Part shown: in pieces, positions 4,612 through 12,614 of the stretch
How the letters are laid out: each line of letters opens with the position of its first letter
Numbering within the stretch: position 1 is the stretch's first letter
Assembly: GCA_002371785.1 (NCBI GenBank)
Contig: DFGU01000114.1
Location: 17,681 to 30,849, forward strand
DNA from: Bacteroidales bacterium UBA3742
GTDB lineage: Bacteria; Bacteroidota; Bacteroidia; Bacteroidales; Paludibacteraceae
Direction of reading: 5' to 3'
Length of the DNA: 13,169 bases
Position numbers and translations under genes: made by a program
The notes under the pieces: generated by a model
The model's database searches: none
Seen by the model: only the letters and a program-made list of their open reading frames with translations
Told to the model about the DNA's origin: nothing

Positions 4612-6909
4612 TTAATGAGCTTCCAGCCAGTTGTTTCCTACGCCGCAGTCGGCTATTAAGGGGATAGACAGGTGCACCACATGTTGCATTTCGCCCACCA
4701 CGATCTCGCGAACGCGCTCCACTTCATCCTCGGGCACGTTGAAGTTCAGTTCGTCATGTACCTGCATGATCATCTGCGCCCGGAGTTGCTCCATATGCAG
4801 GCGGCGGCTGATGCTGACCATCGCCATCTTGATGATATCCGCAGCCGTACCCTGGATAGGTGCGTTCACGGCATTACGCTCGGCAAACGAGCGTACCGTA
4901 GCGTTCTGCGAGAGGATGTCCGGCAGGTAGCGCCTACGTCCGAAGAGCGTCTCCGCATAGCCTTTCTCGCGGGCTTTCTGCTTCTGGCTTTCTATATAAT
5001 CCACTACGCGCGGGAAGGCCTCGAAGTAGCCGTCTATGAGCGCCTTGGCTTCCGCACGCGAGCAGTCGAGTTGCTGACTCAGTCCGAAGGCCGAAATACC
5101 GTATATGATACCGAAGTTGGCCGTCTTGGCACGCCGACGCTGATCGGCTGTGACCTGCTCGATAGGGATGCGGAATATCTTGGCAGCTGTAGCAGCATGG
5201 ATATCCTGTCCCTGGCGGAAAGCTTCCTGCATATGCTCATCGCCCGAGAAATGCGCCAGCAGACGCAGTTCGATCTGGCTGTAGTCGGCACTCAGGAACA
5301 GGCATCCCGGATCGGGTATCACCGCCTCGCGGATCAGTTTGCCCCGCTCGGAACGTATCGGCAGGTTCTGCAGGTTGGGGTTCGACGAACTGAGTCGTCC
5401 CGTAGCCGTGACGGTCTGGTTGTAGGTCGTATGTATCTTACCCGTCTGCGGATTGATATAGCCGGGCAGCGAGGTGACGTAGGTAGAGATCAGTTTTTTC
5501 AGTTCGCGATAGTCCAGTATCTTACCTACTATCGGATGGCGGTCTTTGATGCCGAGCAGCACCTCCTCCGAGGTGGAATACTGGCCCGTCTTCGATTTCT
5601 TAGCCTTATCGCTCAGGTGCATGGTCTCAAACAGCAGGTCACCCACCTGGCGCGGCGAGTTGATATTCAGCGTCGTGCCGGCCATCGTGTATATCTCCTG
5701 CTCCAGCGCCTCCAGTTCGGCGGTCAACTGGTGCTCAGCCTCCTTGAGTTTGGCCACATCGATGCGCACACCGGCCTCCTCCATTTCGCGAAGTACGCTC
5801 ATCAGAGGCAGCTCCACTTCCTCATACAGTGCCCATAGGTTGGCATCCGCTTTGAGCGCCTCCCAGTTGGGCTCCACAGCAGGATTGAAAGCCACTTCCG
5901 GATTCAGAAGATAGGAACATAGGCGGGCTTCCTGTTCACGTCGTTCCTCCTCGGGCGACTTGATCACAGGTGCCACCTCTTCGGCAAACAGATCGAGTGT
6001 CAAGCCCTGCGCAGCCGTCTTCGTTTTCTTAGGCGCAGGATCCTGGGCGGGCGATAGCTTCTTCAGTAGCGACGTGAACTCCAGTTCCTGATACAGGCGC
6101 GTCAACGCCTCTATGTCTGCGTCTTTCTTAGCCAGGTCCAGCGACTCCATGCGGATAGGCACATCCGTCCGGATCGTAGCCAGGAAACGCGAGAAGCGTA
6201 TCTGCTCGGCCTGGGTCTGCACTTTCTGCTGGAGCGCACCGCGCAGTTGGTCGGTATTGGCCAGCATGTTGTCGATCGAACCAAACTGCTGCAGCAGCTG
6301 CACAGCCGTCTTCTCACCCACACCCTTGCAGCCGGGTATATTATCGCTGGCATCGCCCATCAGTCCGAGCAGGTCGATCACCTGCGACTGGTTGTGCAGA
6401 CCGTATTTCTCGCATACCTCTTTCGGTCCCAGTTGCTCAAAGCCGCCGGTATGACGGGGGCGGTACATGAAGATGCGATCGGTCACCAGTTGACCATAGT
6501 CCTTATCGGGCGTAGCCATGAATACCACAAAGTCCTGCTGCTCGGCCTGCTTGGCCAGCGTGCCTATCACATCATCCGCCTCAAAGCCATCCACCTCGAT
6601 AGCCGGTATGTTCATGGCCTGCAGCAGACGCTTGATAATGGGTACGGCGCGTCGGATATCCTCCGGCGTCTCCTCGCGCTGCGCCTTATAGGCCTCATAG
6701 GCCTCATGACGGAACGTAGGACCATGCGGGTCAAACGCAACGGCTATATGCGTCGGTTTGAGTCGGCGAAGCAAGTCATCCAGCGTGGTAGCAAATCCAT
6801 ATACCGCCGAGGTATTCTCGCCCTTTGAGTTCATACGCGGGGCACGAATAAAGGCATAATACGCGCGATAGATCATCGCATAAGCATCGATAAGTAATAG
6901 CGTTTTCAT
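4612..6909 (-). CDS. polA: DNA polymerase I without a recognisable 3'-5' exonuclease domain
   Basis: Family-A DNA polymerase for Okazaki-fragment maturation and repair gap filling. Residues 1-280 are the 5' flap nuclease: IDAYAMIYRAYYAF (Asp8), GFEADDVIG (108-116), TPDKDYGQLV (133-142) and GDASDNIPGCKGVGEKTA (185-202, helix-hairpin-helix). The polymerase occupies about 355-765: TATGRLSSSNPNLQNLP (501-517), motif A ADYSQIE (541-547, Asp542), motif B RRRAKTANFGIIYG (591-604) and motif C QVHDE (716-720). Between them, residues 285-355 form a short Pro/Lys/Glu-rich linker with no DTE motif and none of the other acidic proofreading motifs. At 765 residues it is roughly 160-190 shorter than typical PolA proteins of 930-950. 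The reading frame is continuous, so this is not a frameshift. It starts 7 nt after ung; a DUF4886 gene follows 4 nt after its stop. Confidence 0.96.
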   Translation of the reverse strand: MKTLLLIDAYAMIYRAYYAFIRAPRMNSKGENTSAVYGFATTLDDLLRRLKPTHIAVAFDPHGPTFRHEAYEAYKAQREETPEDIRRAVPIIKRLLQAMNIPAIEVDGFEADDVIGTLAKQAEQQDFVVFMATPDKDYGQLVTDRIFMYRPRHTGGFEQLGPKEVCEKYGLHNQSQVIDLLGLMGDASDNIPGCKGVGEKTAVQLLQQFGSIDNMLANTDQLRGALQQKVQTQAEQIRFSRFLATIRTDVPIRMESLDLAKKDADIEALTRLYQELEFTSLLKKLSPAQDPAPKKTKTAAQGLTLDLFAEEVAPVIKSPEEERREQEARLCSYLLNPEVAFNPAVEPNWEALKADANLWALYEEVELPLMSVLREMEEAGVRIDVAKLKEAEHQLTAELEALEQEIYTMAGTTLNINSPRQVGDLLFETMHLSDKAKKSKTGQYSTSEEVLLGIKDRHPIVGKILDYRELKKLISTYVTSLPGYINPQTGKIHTTYNQTVTATGRLSSSNPNLQNLPIRSERGKLIREAVIPDPGCLFLSADYSQIELRLLAHFSGDEHMQEAFRQGQDIHAATAAKIFRIPIEQVTADQRRRAKTANFGIIYGISAFGLSQQLDCSRAEAKALIDGYFEAFPRVVDYIESQKQKAREKGYAETLFGRRRYLPDILSQNATVRSFAERNAVNAPIQGTAADIIKMAMVSISRRLHMEQLRAQMIMQVHDELNFNVPEDEVERVREIVVGEMQHVVHLSIPLIADCGVGNNWLEAH

Positions 6910-6916
6910 GTATCAA

Positions 6917-7579
6917 TTACCAATTAATCGGCTGCAAGCCGTGTTGAATCAGATAGTTGTTTGCTTTTGAGAAATGGCCGCAGCCCTCAAAGCCACGATA
7001 GACCGACAGGGGCGACGGGTGGCTGGTCTGCAGCACCAGGTGGCGGCGACGGTCGATAAACTGTCCCTTGCGCTGGGCGTAGGATCCCCATAGCATGAAG
7101 ACCACATGTTCACGTTCGCGGTTCAGCGCCGCGATGACGGCATCGGTCAGTTCTTCCCAGCCCTTGCCTTGATGCGATCCGGCCTGGTGCGCACGCACCG
7201 TCAGCGTGGCGTTGAGCAGCAGCACGCCTTGGTCAGCCCAGCGCTGCAAGTTACCCGACTCGGGAACGGGCGTACCCAGGTCGCGCTGGATCTCCCTGTA
7301 GATATTCTTCAGCGACGGCGGCACCTCTACCCCATCGTTCACCGAGAAGCAAAGCCCGTGTGCTTGTCCCTCTTCGTGATAGGGGTCTTGACCCAGGATG
7401 ACCACGCGTACGCGGTCGAACGGGCAACTGTCGAAGGCATTAAAAATCAGACCGGCCGGTGGATAACACCGACAGGTCCGATACTCTTGGCGCACATAGT
7501 CGGTGAGCAACTCAAAGTAGGGTTTGTCAAACTCGGGTTGCAACACACGTCGCCAACTGTCTTCTATACGTACGTTCAT
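6917..7579 (-). CDS. ung: Uracil-DNA glycosylase (family 1)
   Basis: Ung removes uracil from DNA, produced by cytosine deamination or dUTP incorporation, and starts base-excision repair. The 220-residue product is full length. Family-1 motifs are clear: GQDPYHEEGQAHGLCFSV (63-80) with catalytic Asp65 and the water-activating loop, PPSLKNIYREI (87-97), LLNATLTVRAHQAGSH (121-136) with the uracil-recognising Asn123, and HPSPLSVYRGF (187-197) with His187 on the minor-groove loop. The ATG overlaps the queA stop by one base (TGATG), so the two are translationally coupled. polA follows after 7 nt, putting the glycosylase and a gap-filling polymerase of the same repair route in one transcript. Confidence 0.97.
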   Translation of the reverse strand: MNVRIEDSWRRVLQPEFDKPYFELLTDYVRQEYRTCRCYPPAGLIFNAFDSCPFDRVRVVILGQDPYHEEGQAHGLCFSVNDGVEVPPSLKNIYREIQRDLGTPVPESGNLQRWADQGVLLLNATLTVRAHQAGSHQGKGWEELTDAVIAALNREREHVVFMLWGSYAQRKGQFIDRRRHLVLQTSHPSPLSVYRGFEGCGHFSKANNYLIQHGLQPINW

Positions 7580-8682
7580 CAGTCGATAATCAACATCGCA
7601 TCACCGTAGTCGCCAAAGCGGTAGCCCTCTTTGATGGCTTCCTGATAAGCATTCATCACCTCCTCAAAGCCTCCGAAGGCAGCCACCATCAGCAGCTGGC
7701 CTGACTGAGGCATGTAGAAATTGGTGAAGAAGGCATTTGCTGCCGCAAACTCATAAGGCGGGTAGATAAACTTGTTGGTCCATCCGTCGTAGGTCTTAAT
7801 ACGTCCGCCCGTGCCGGCTACATGCTCCATAGCGCGCATGATCTCCGTACCCACGGCACAAACACGATGGCCTTTATCCTGTGCGCGCGTGATGGTATCC
7901 ACGGCTTGCTGCGAGATAATGATCTGCTCCGAGTCCGACTTACTCTTGGTCAGGTCCTCCACGTCGATCGCCTTGAAGTTGCCCAGCGACATATGCGACG
8001 TGATATAGGTCAACTCAAATCCCTGAATCTCCATGCGCTTCAGCAGCTGCTTGGAGAAATGCAGACAGGCTGCCGGAGCAGCCACCGCACCGATATGCTT
8101 TGCAAAGACGGTCTGGTAGCGCTCCACATCCATTTCCTCCACCGGCTGACCGCCAAACTCCTCGTCATAGCGTGCCTGCACCTCCTCCGACATCGGACGC
8201 TGGATATATTTCGGCAGCGGCGTAGAACCCAGGGCGTACAATTTCTTGATGAAATCATCCTGGTCATAGTCGGTCAGAAAGCGGAACGTACGTCCACGCG
8301 CCGTGGTATTATCAATCACCTCGGCTACAATCATCGGGTCATCGTCAAAGTAGAGCTTGTTGCCGATACGGATCTTACGAGCCGGATCTACCAGCACGTC
8401 CCAGTAGCGGTTAGCATGGTTCAGCTCACGAATCAAGAACACCTCTATATTGGCATTGGTCTTCTCCTTCTTGGCATAGAGGCGTGCGGGGAACACCTTG
8501 GTATCGTTGAACACAAAGGTATCGCCCTCGTCGAAATATTGGAGAATATCCATTACGTTCTTGTGCTCAATCTCGCCCGTCTTGCGGTGAAGCACCAGCA
8601 TACGTGCATCCTCACGGTAGCGGGTAGGATATTGAGCGATCAGTTCTTCCGGCAACTTGAATCGGAACTGACTCAACTTCAT
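7579..8682 (-). CDS. queA: S-adenosylmethionine:tRNA ribosyltransferase-isomerase
   Basis: QueA transfers the ribosyl part of S-adenosylmethionine to preQ1 at tRNA position 34, giving epoxyqueuosine, the penultimate step of queuosine synthesis. Signatures include KLSQFRFKLPEELIAQYP at the N-terminus, VFNDTKVFPARL, DVLVDPARKIRIGNKLYF, PLPKYIQRP, YQTVFAKHIGAVAAPAACLHFS and YRFGDYGDAMLIID at the C-terminus. I chose the ATG at 8682 because MKLSQF is the usual family start and AAGAG lies about 10 nt before it. An in-frame ATG at 8700 would add MYKSND and cannot be excluded. The gene sits just after truB and overlaps ung by one base. Upstream pathway enzyme Tgt is encoded at 1180-2313 on the other strand. 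Confidence 0.95.
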   Translation of the reverse strand: MKLSQFRFKLPEELIAQYPTRYREDARMLVLHRKTGEIEHKNVMDILQYFDEGDTFVFNDTKVFPARLYAKKEKTNANIEVFLIRELNHANRYWDVLVDPARKIRIGNKLYFDDDPMIVAEVIDNTTARGRTFRFLTDYDQDDFIKKLYALGSTPLPKYIQRPMSEEVQARYDEEFGGQPVEEMDVERYQTVFAKHIGAVAAPAACLHFSKQLLKRMEIQGFELTYITSHMSLGNFKAIDVEDLTKSKSDSEQIIISQQAVDTITRAQDKGHRVCAVGTEIMRAMEHVAGTGGRIKTYDGWTNKFIYPPYEFAAANAFFTNFYMPQSGQLLMVAAFGGFEEVMNAYQEAIKEGYRFGDYGDAMLIID

Positions 8683-8703
8683 GTCATTACTCTTGTACAT
8701 ATC

Positions 8704-9408
8704 TTATTCTTCAGTCTTTTTTAGATTCTTTATACTCTCTGAGAACTGCTCCACGGTCGTACAATTCTCTATGCGTGTATCGCCTACTCGTATGCGACGC
8801 AGGGCGATCAGGTGAGCTCCGCTCTGCAGCCTCTCGCCTATGTCGCGAGCCAGGGCGCGGATGTAGGTCCCCTTGGAGCATACCACGCGGATGGTCAACT
8901 GCATCGTCTCGGGGTTAAACTGCATCACCTCTATCTCGTCGATCACCAGCAGCTTCGGCTTCAGCTCCACTTGCTCGCCCTTGCGGGCCAACTCATAAGC
9001 GCGTTTGCCGTTGATCTGCACCGCCGAGAACATAGGCGGCGTCTGCCATAGTTCGCCTACAAACTGCGGGATGACCTCGTCTATCAACTCGCGCGTGATA
9101 TGCGCCGTCGGATAGGTCCGGTCGATCTCCTTCTCCAGGTCATAACTCGGCGTGGTAGCGCCCAACTGGAGCGTAGCGACATACTCCTTGGTGTCGTACT
9201 GTAGCTCGCTGATCAGTTTGGTCTTCTTGCCTGTGCAGATGATCACCACGCCCGTCGCCAAAGGATCCAACGTACCCGTATGCCCTACCTTCAGCTTGCG
9301 CTGCCCCAGATAATGGCATATCGCACCGCGTACCTTGTTCACCACATCAAAACTGGTCCAATGGAGCGGCTTATCTATCGCTATGATCTCACCCGCAACA
9401 AAGTCCAT
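8704..9408 (-). CDS. truB: tRNA pseudouridine-55 synthase, short form without PUA domain
   Basis: TruB isomerises U55 in the T-loop of almost all tRNAs to pseudouridine. The core motif KVGHTGTLDPLATGV has the catalytic Asp at residue 48 when counted from the ATG at 9408, the same number as in E. coli TruB, which supports this start. A TTG at 9420 would add four residues and is less likely. Other marks are TKEYVATLQLGATTPSYD, PPMFSAVQINGKRAYELARKGE and VVCSKGTYIRALARDIGERL. At 234 residues it is much shorter than the E. coli enzyme (about 314) and ends soon after the catalytic domain, so the C-terminal RNA-binding PUA domain is absent. It overlaps the end of uppP by 20 nt; queA follows after a few bases. 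Confidence 0.95.
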   Translation of the reverse strand: MDFVAGEIIAIDKPLHWTSFDVVNKVRGAICHYLGQRKLKVGHTGTLDPLATGVVIICTGKKTKLISELQYDTKEYVATLQLGATTPSYDLEKEIDRTYPTAHITRELIDEVIPQFVGELWQTPPMFSAVQINGKRAYELARKGEQVELKPKLLVIDEIEVMQFNPETMQLTIRVVCSKGTYIRALARDIGERLQSGAHLIALRRIRVGDTRIENCTTVEQFSESIKNLKKTEE

Positions 9409-10198
9409 ATACCAGGGCAAACAGACCGATGATACAACAATATATCGAGAAATAGATCAACTTCTGCTTCTTGACGATCTCCAGCATCCAGCGGCAGGCA
9501 GCATAGCCGGTCGCAAAGGCGGCCACAAATCCGATAAGCAGTACGCCTATCCCCATACCGCTTACCACCTCGCCCGAGATGATATCCTTCACGTCCAGCA
9601 GCGCAGCACCCAGGATCGGGATCAGCACCATCAGAAAGCTGAACTGCGCCACCTCTTCCTTCTTATTTCCCAGCAGGATTCCCGTGGCTATCGTCGTACC
9701 GCTACGGCTCAGGCCGGGCAGTACAGCCAGGGCTTGACCCAGACCGATGATGAGCGAGTCCGCCCAGGAGATGGTCTGCTTCTCGCGCGGCTTGGCATAC
9801 TGCGCAAAACAGAGTAGCGCGGCCGTCACCAGCAGGCATATACCCACGATCATCAGTCCGCTGCCGAAGATCTGCTCTACGCGGTCCTTGAAGAACATGC
9901 CGACCACAAACACCGGTATCATCGACACCAATATCTTGCCGGCATACACCTTCTCCTGATTCCAGGCCGGTGTGGTGAACGTACCGCGCAGCAGCCATAC
10001 GATCTCCTTCCAGAGCACCACAAACGTAGCACATACCGTAGCCGCATGCACCACTACGTCAAAGAGCAGCATGTCGCCCTCGGCAAACTCGATACCCATC
10101 AGCGTCTGCATGATGGTCAGATGGCCCGACGAGGACACGGGCAGAAACTCGGTCAGTCCCTGCACGATACCCAATATGAGTGCTTCCCACCAGCTCAT
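9389..10198 (-). CDS. uppP: Undecaprenyl-diphosphatase UppP (BacA)
   Basis: UppP is an integral membrane phosphatase that turns undecaprenyl diphosphate into undecaprenyl phosphate. This recycles the lipid carrier for peptidoglycan, O-antigen and other surface glycans; overproduction in other bacteria gives bacitracin resistance. The 269-residue length is typical. Both catalytic motifs are present: GLTEFLPVSSSGHLTI (14-29) with the conserved glutamate, serines and histidine, and LPGLSRSGTTIATG (160-173) with the essential Arg165. The rest is largely hydrophobic helices, as expected. Its ATG overlaps the stop of the DUF3098 gene by 4 nt (ATGA), and its end overlaps truB, so translation of the three is probably coupled. 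Confidence 0.97.
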   Translation of the reverse strand: MSWWEALILGIVQGLTEFLPVSSSGHLTIMQTLMGIEFAEGDMLLFDVVVHAATVCATFVVLWKEIVWLLRGTFTTPAWNQEKVYAGKILVSMIPVFVVGMFFKDRVEQIFGSGLMIVGICLLVTAALLCFAQYAKPREKQTISWADSLIIGLGQALAVLPGLSRSGTTIATGILLGNKKEEVAQFSFLMVLIPILGAALLDVKDIISGEVVSGMGIGVLLIGFVAAFATGYAACRWMLEIVKKQKLIYFSIYCCIIGLFALVYGLCCG

Positions 10199-10410
10199 TG
10201 CTTCTTACCGGGGATCAAGATAGCGATTATCATCAGCACAAATCCGGCCAGCGAGGTCATCGGGCCTACCGTGATTCGGCGGAAGGAGAAGATGTCGGGG
10301 TTATATACCTCGCCGCTCGGTTCGCCGGCTGTCAGAAAAAATCCAACCAATATCACCACAAAGGCTACAGCCATCAGGATGAGATTGAGTTTAGAGAGTC
10401 TATGTTTCAT
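10195..10410 (-). CDS. DUF3098 small two-helix membrane protein
   Basis: This is a 71-residue membrane protein of the DUF3098 type, which in Bacteroidota commonly sits between ftsX and uppP. It begins with a basic stretch (KHRLSK), followed by a hydrophobic helix at about residues 8-28, a polar loop (GEPSGEVYNPDIFSFRRITVGP) and a second helix at about 50-67 ending in GKKQ. The FSFRRITVGP segment is the most distinctive part. Function is unknown. The steady linkage with a divisome component and a lipid-carrier phosphatase suggests an envelope role, but that is inference. It overlaps uppP by 4 nt and lies 32 nt downstream of ftsX. Confidence 0.85.
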   Translation of the reverse strand: MKHRLSKLNLILMAVAFVVILVGFFLTAGEPSGEVYNPDIFSFRRITVGPMTSLAGFVLMIIAILIPGKKQ

Positions 10411-10442
10411 ATCTGTTTGTCTATCACTTACAAGGTTTTGTT

Positions 10443-11306
10443 TTAGATTTCGTACATCGTGTCGGTGCTCATCCGGATATAGCGTCCGGTAGCTATCAGC
10501 GATGCCAGGAGCGTGAGCAGCAGACCGCAGCCGATCACCACGCTCGATACAATCAGCATATTGTCCGCATTGAGCGGGAAGAGGATGATATCCATCTGGT
10601 CACGCAGATAATACACACCGAGCGCCAGTATGCCCAGCGCACATATCGATGCGATCAGTCCCATCAACATATTCTTGCCCACAAACGGCGCCTTGATATG
10701 CCATCCCGTGGCGCCTACCAGCGTCATCGTGTTGATCAGGAATCGCTTGGAGTATATCTGCAGACGAATCGTATTGATGATCAGCAGCATGGCTATCAGC
10801 AGCAGTACGCCGGCCACGATCATGAGAACCACCGAGGCCTTCTGGATATTGCTCTCTATCTGCTGCACCAGATCCTTCTGATACATCACGCGGTCCACTT
10901 GGGGCAGCGCATTCAGCTTGGCCTCTATCTCCGCCATTCCTTCCGGCGTGGAGTACTGAGACGTAGGATGCAGGTCATACGAGTCGAAGAGCGGGTTGTA
11001 GCCCAGCAGCTCGGTAGGATCCTCACCCAATTCGCGAATATGCTCCTCCAGCGCCTCCTTACGCGAGGTAAACTCTATCTTGGAGAAATACGGCCAGGCA
11101 TGCAGCTGCGAGTCCACCCGGGCGATACTCACCGAGTCCACATTGCCGCGGAGCATGGCGGTCACCACTGCTTTCTCCTTGAAGTGGCCAACGGCCGATA
11201 CCGCAGAGAGCAGCAGTACACATTCCACTCCGATCATGAGCAGCACCAGAAACACACTGATAGCTGCAGTAAAATACATATTTAAAAAGTGATGCGCACG
11301 CTTCAT
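10443..11306 (-). CDS. ftsX: Cell-division permease-like protein FtsX
   Basis: FtsX is the membrane subunit of the FtsEX complex, which couples ATP hydrolysis by FtsE in the cytoplasm to activation of peptidoglycan hydrolases at the septum. The 287 residues show the expected layout: a short cytoplasmic N-terminus, a membrane helix at about 12-38, an extracytoplasmic domain at about 39-155 (including GYNPLFDSYDLHP), then three helices at about 158-180, 212-235 and 250-273. The LVGATGWHIKAPFVGKNML loop between helices 2 and 3 is typical of the family. ftsE is not next to it in this window, as is usual in Bacteroidota. It is the first gene after the gldN terminator and probably heads the ftsX-to-DUF4886 transcription unit, although I see no exact TTTG/TAnnTTTG promoter in the short gap. 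Confidence 0.93.
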   Translation of the reverse strand: MKRAHHFLNMYFTAAISVFLVLLMIGVECVLLLSAVSAVGHFKEKAVVTAMLRGNVDSVSIARVDSQLHAWPYFSKIEFTSRKEALEEHIRELGEDPTELLGYNPLFDSYDLHPTSQYSTPEGMAEIEAKLNALPQVDRVMYQKDLVQQIESNIQKASVVLMIVAGVLLLIAMLLIINTIRLQIYSKRFLINTMTLVGATGWHIKAPFVGKNMLMGLIASICALGILALGVYYLRDQMDIILFPLNADNMLIVSSVVIGCGLLLTLLASLIATGRYIRMSTDTMYEI

Positions 11307-11329
11307 ATTATAAATAGTATAAATTGGCT

Positions 11330-11364
11330 AAAAAGGGGTAGGTCAACCAACCTACCCCCTTTTT
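11330..11364 (-). terminator. Intrinsic terminator between gldN and ftsX
   Basis: A GC-rich 9-bp stem (11335-11343 with 11350-11358) and a 6-nt loop are extended, after one bulged C at 11359, by five A-T pairs (11330-11334 with 11360-11364). On the minus strand it reads as a hairpin ending in five Ts, 14 nt beyond the gldN stop. It should end the gldM-gldN transcript and isolate the ftsX operon; the A/T symmetry means it could also work on the other strand. Confidence 0.85.
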
Positions 11365-11377
11365 CAAGGTTGTATGA

Positions 11378-12601
11378 TTAATACTCCCAAAGGTCTTGTT
11401 CGAGATTCAGCATCTCTGTTTGGATACGCAGTTGCTCCTTCTTGACTGCTTCCTCCGACAAGTCATCACCATGGTTGTCACGGAAATCAAGAATATTCTT
11501 GTTGTACATATTTCCGTCACCTATGATGTAGGAAGTGTACAGGTGTTTCTGGAAGAACTCATCAAACGTCACACGCTTTACCTCGTTCTGCATCGGGATA
11601 ACGTACTGGTTTGCCAAATACGGACGAAATGCATCGAACGGAATCCAGAAAATCAGCGATTGATACATTGCCTTCATCGCATTTCCGGCTACATTCTTCT
11701 TAGGTGCCTGCGGTGCAGATGCTACAGATCCGGCATCAGTCGTATCGTTTTTTTCAGGTGCTATATTGTCTCCGTTTTCGACTTTCTCCGGTGCCTCGGG
11801 CTCAGCACTTATACCCTCAGCATCTTGCCAGTACTTGATCAATGTAGGCTCAAGTTTCTTCGGATACAGCGGAGCTATAGCCAGTATCTTACGATGCAAT
11901 CGCGAAGTGTGCTTGTCAAAGAAGACAATCTCCTGAATGAGATACTTGTAGATATTTTTGGAAATATCGTCATATGGATACGGATTCCATCTAAAAGTAT
12001 CGGTGATGGAATCGTACTGGAAGAACGACTCCTCCGTACATTCAGGTTTCAAGAAGCAAGAATCCAATTCCGGCTCATCTACTTCTTCATCGTCCTCTCC
12101 ACTGCTAAACATAGCAGATTCTCTACGCAGCTCATCCAGAGCAGCCATCGGGTTGGGGATGAATGCCTTGACAATCTCTTCTTTCGACAGAGGCTTTGAA
12201 AAGTCCGGTTTCAGAGGCTTTACATCAATCACTCCCGAACGTCCCTGTATCTTGTCATACACCGGCAGACCATCGCGGATAGCATCCACCATCACCTTGA
12301 ACAGGTTTCGATAGTCCGAATCCGTGATATTCGTCGGGAAGTACAACTGGTAGTTCTGGCGATAACGAAGGTCAATGACGCTATAGACATACTTGGCCCA
12401 TACCACGTCGTCCAGACGATGGAATATCTTCACTATCGTATCGTTACGAAAACGACCATTAGCATCGATACATGTAACCAAGTCCTCCGTATGTATATTT
12501 GCCGAACCTAAGTCGTCAAAGAACGAATTGACCGGGTGCTGTGCATACGCCGTGACCGAAAGTCCCAACGCAAGACAAGCAATGATACACAATTTCTTCA
12601 T
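11378..12601 (-). CDS. gldN: Type IX secretion / gliding motility protein GldN (PorN)
   Basis: GldN/PorN is a periplasmic component of the type IX secretion system that works with the lipoprotein GldK/PorK in a ring under the outer membrane, near the GldL-GldM motor. The 407-residue protein starts with a clear signal peptide (KKLCIIACLALG...AYA, cleavage before Gln21). Family marks are VVWAKYVYSVIDLRYRQN (66-83), YQLYFPT (84-90), and VFFDKHTSRLHRKILAIAPLYP (226-247). Two hydrophilic insertions make it longer than PorN of Porphyromonas gingivalis (about 360): an acidic Ser/Asp/Glu stretch at about 163-190 and a Glu/Pro/Ala/Asn stretch at about 263-303. The ATG at 12601 is 13 nt after the gldM stop, so it belongs to the gldKLMN-type operon entering from the right edge. 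A terminator follows it. Confidence 0.93.
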   Translation of the reverse strand: MKKLCIIACLALGLSVTAYAQHPVNSFFDDLGSANIHTEDLVTCIDANGRFRNDTIVKIFHRLDDVVWAKYVYSVIDLRYRQNYQLYFPTNITDSDYRNLFKVMVDAIRDGLPVYDKIQGRSGVIDVKPLKPDFSKPLSKEEIVKAFIPNPMAALDELRRESAMFSSGEDDEEVDEPELDSCFLKPECTEESFFQYDSITDTFRWNPYPYDDISKNIYKYLIQEIVFFDKHTSRLHRKILAIAPLYPKKLEPTLIKYWQDAEGISAEPEAPEKVENGDNIAPEKNDTTDAGSVASAPQAPKKNVAGNAMKAMYQSLIFWIPFDAFRPYLANQYVIPMQNEVKRVTFDEFFQKHLYTSYIIGDGNMYNKNILDFRDNHGDDLSEEAVKKEQLRIQTEMLNLEQDLWEY

Positions 12602-12614
12602 ATAAATAGTGTGT

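Noticed and set aside
4672..5838. Long open frame on the plus strand opposite polA
   Set aside because: It lies wholly within the well-supported polA gene on the other strand, has no recognisable motif, and reads as an antisense shadow of a GC-rich gene.
7822..8724. Open frame on the plus strand opposite queA
   Set aside because: It is antisense to queA, whose family motifs are unambiguous; the antisense product is Leu/His/Arg-rich without any known domain.
9409..9420. TTG start for truB at 9420
   Set aside because: The ATG at 9408 gives the catalytic Asp its usual position 48 and a smaller overlap with uppP.
11396..12199. Open frame on the plus strand opposite gldN
   Set aside because: gldN has a signal peptide and family motifs in the opposite frame; the antisense product has none.
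11309..12610. Shared 10-base TATAAATAGT (plus strand) just before the start codons of both ftsX (11309-11318) and gldN (12601-12610)
   Set aside because: AT-rich leaders before start codons are normal in Bacteroidota; a 10-base AT-rich match at two sites is too weak to call a regulatory element, and it does not fit the TAnnTTTG box.
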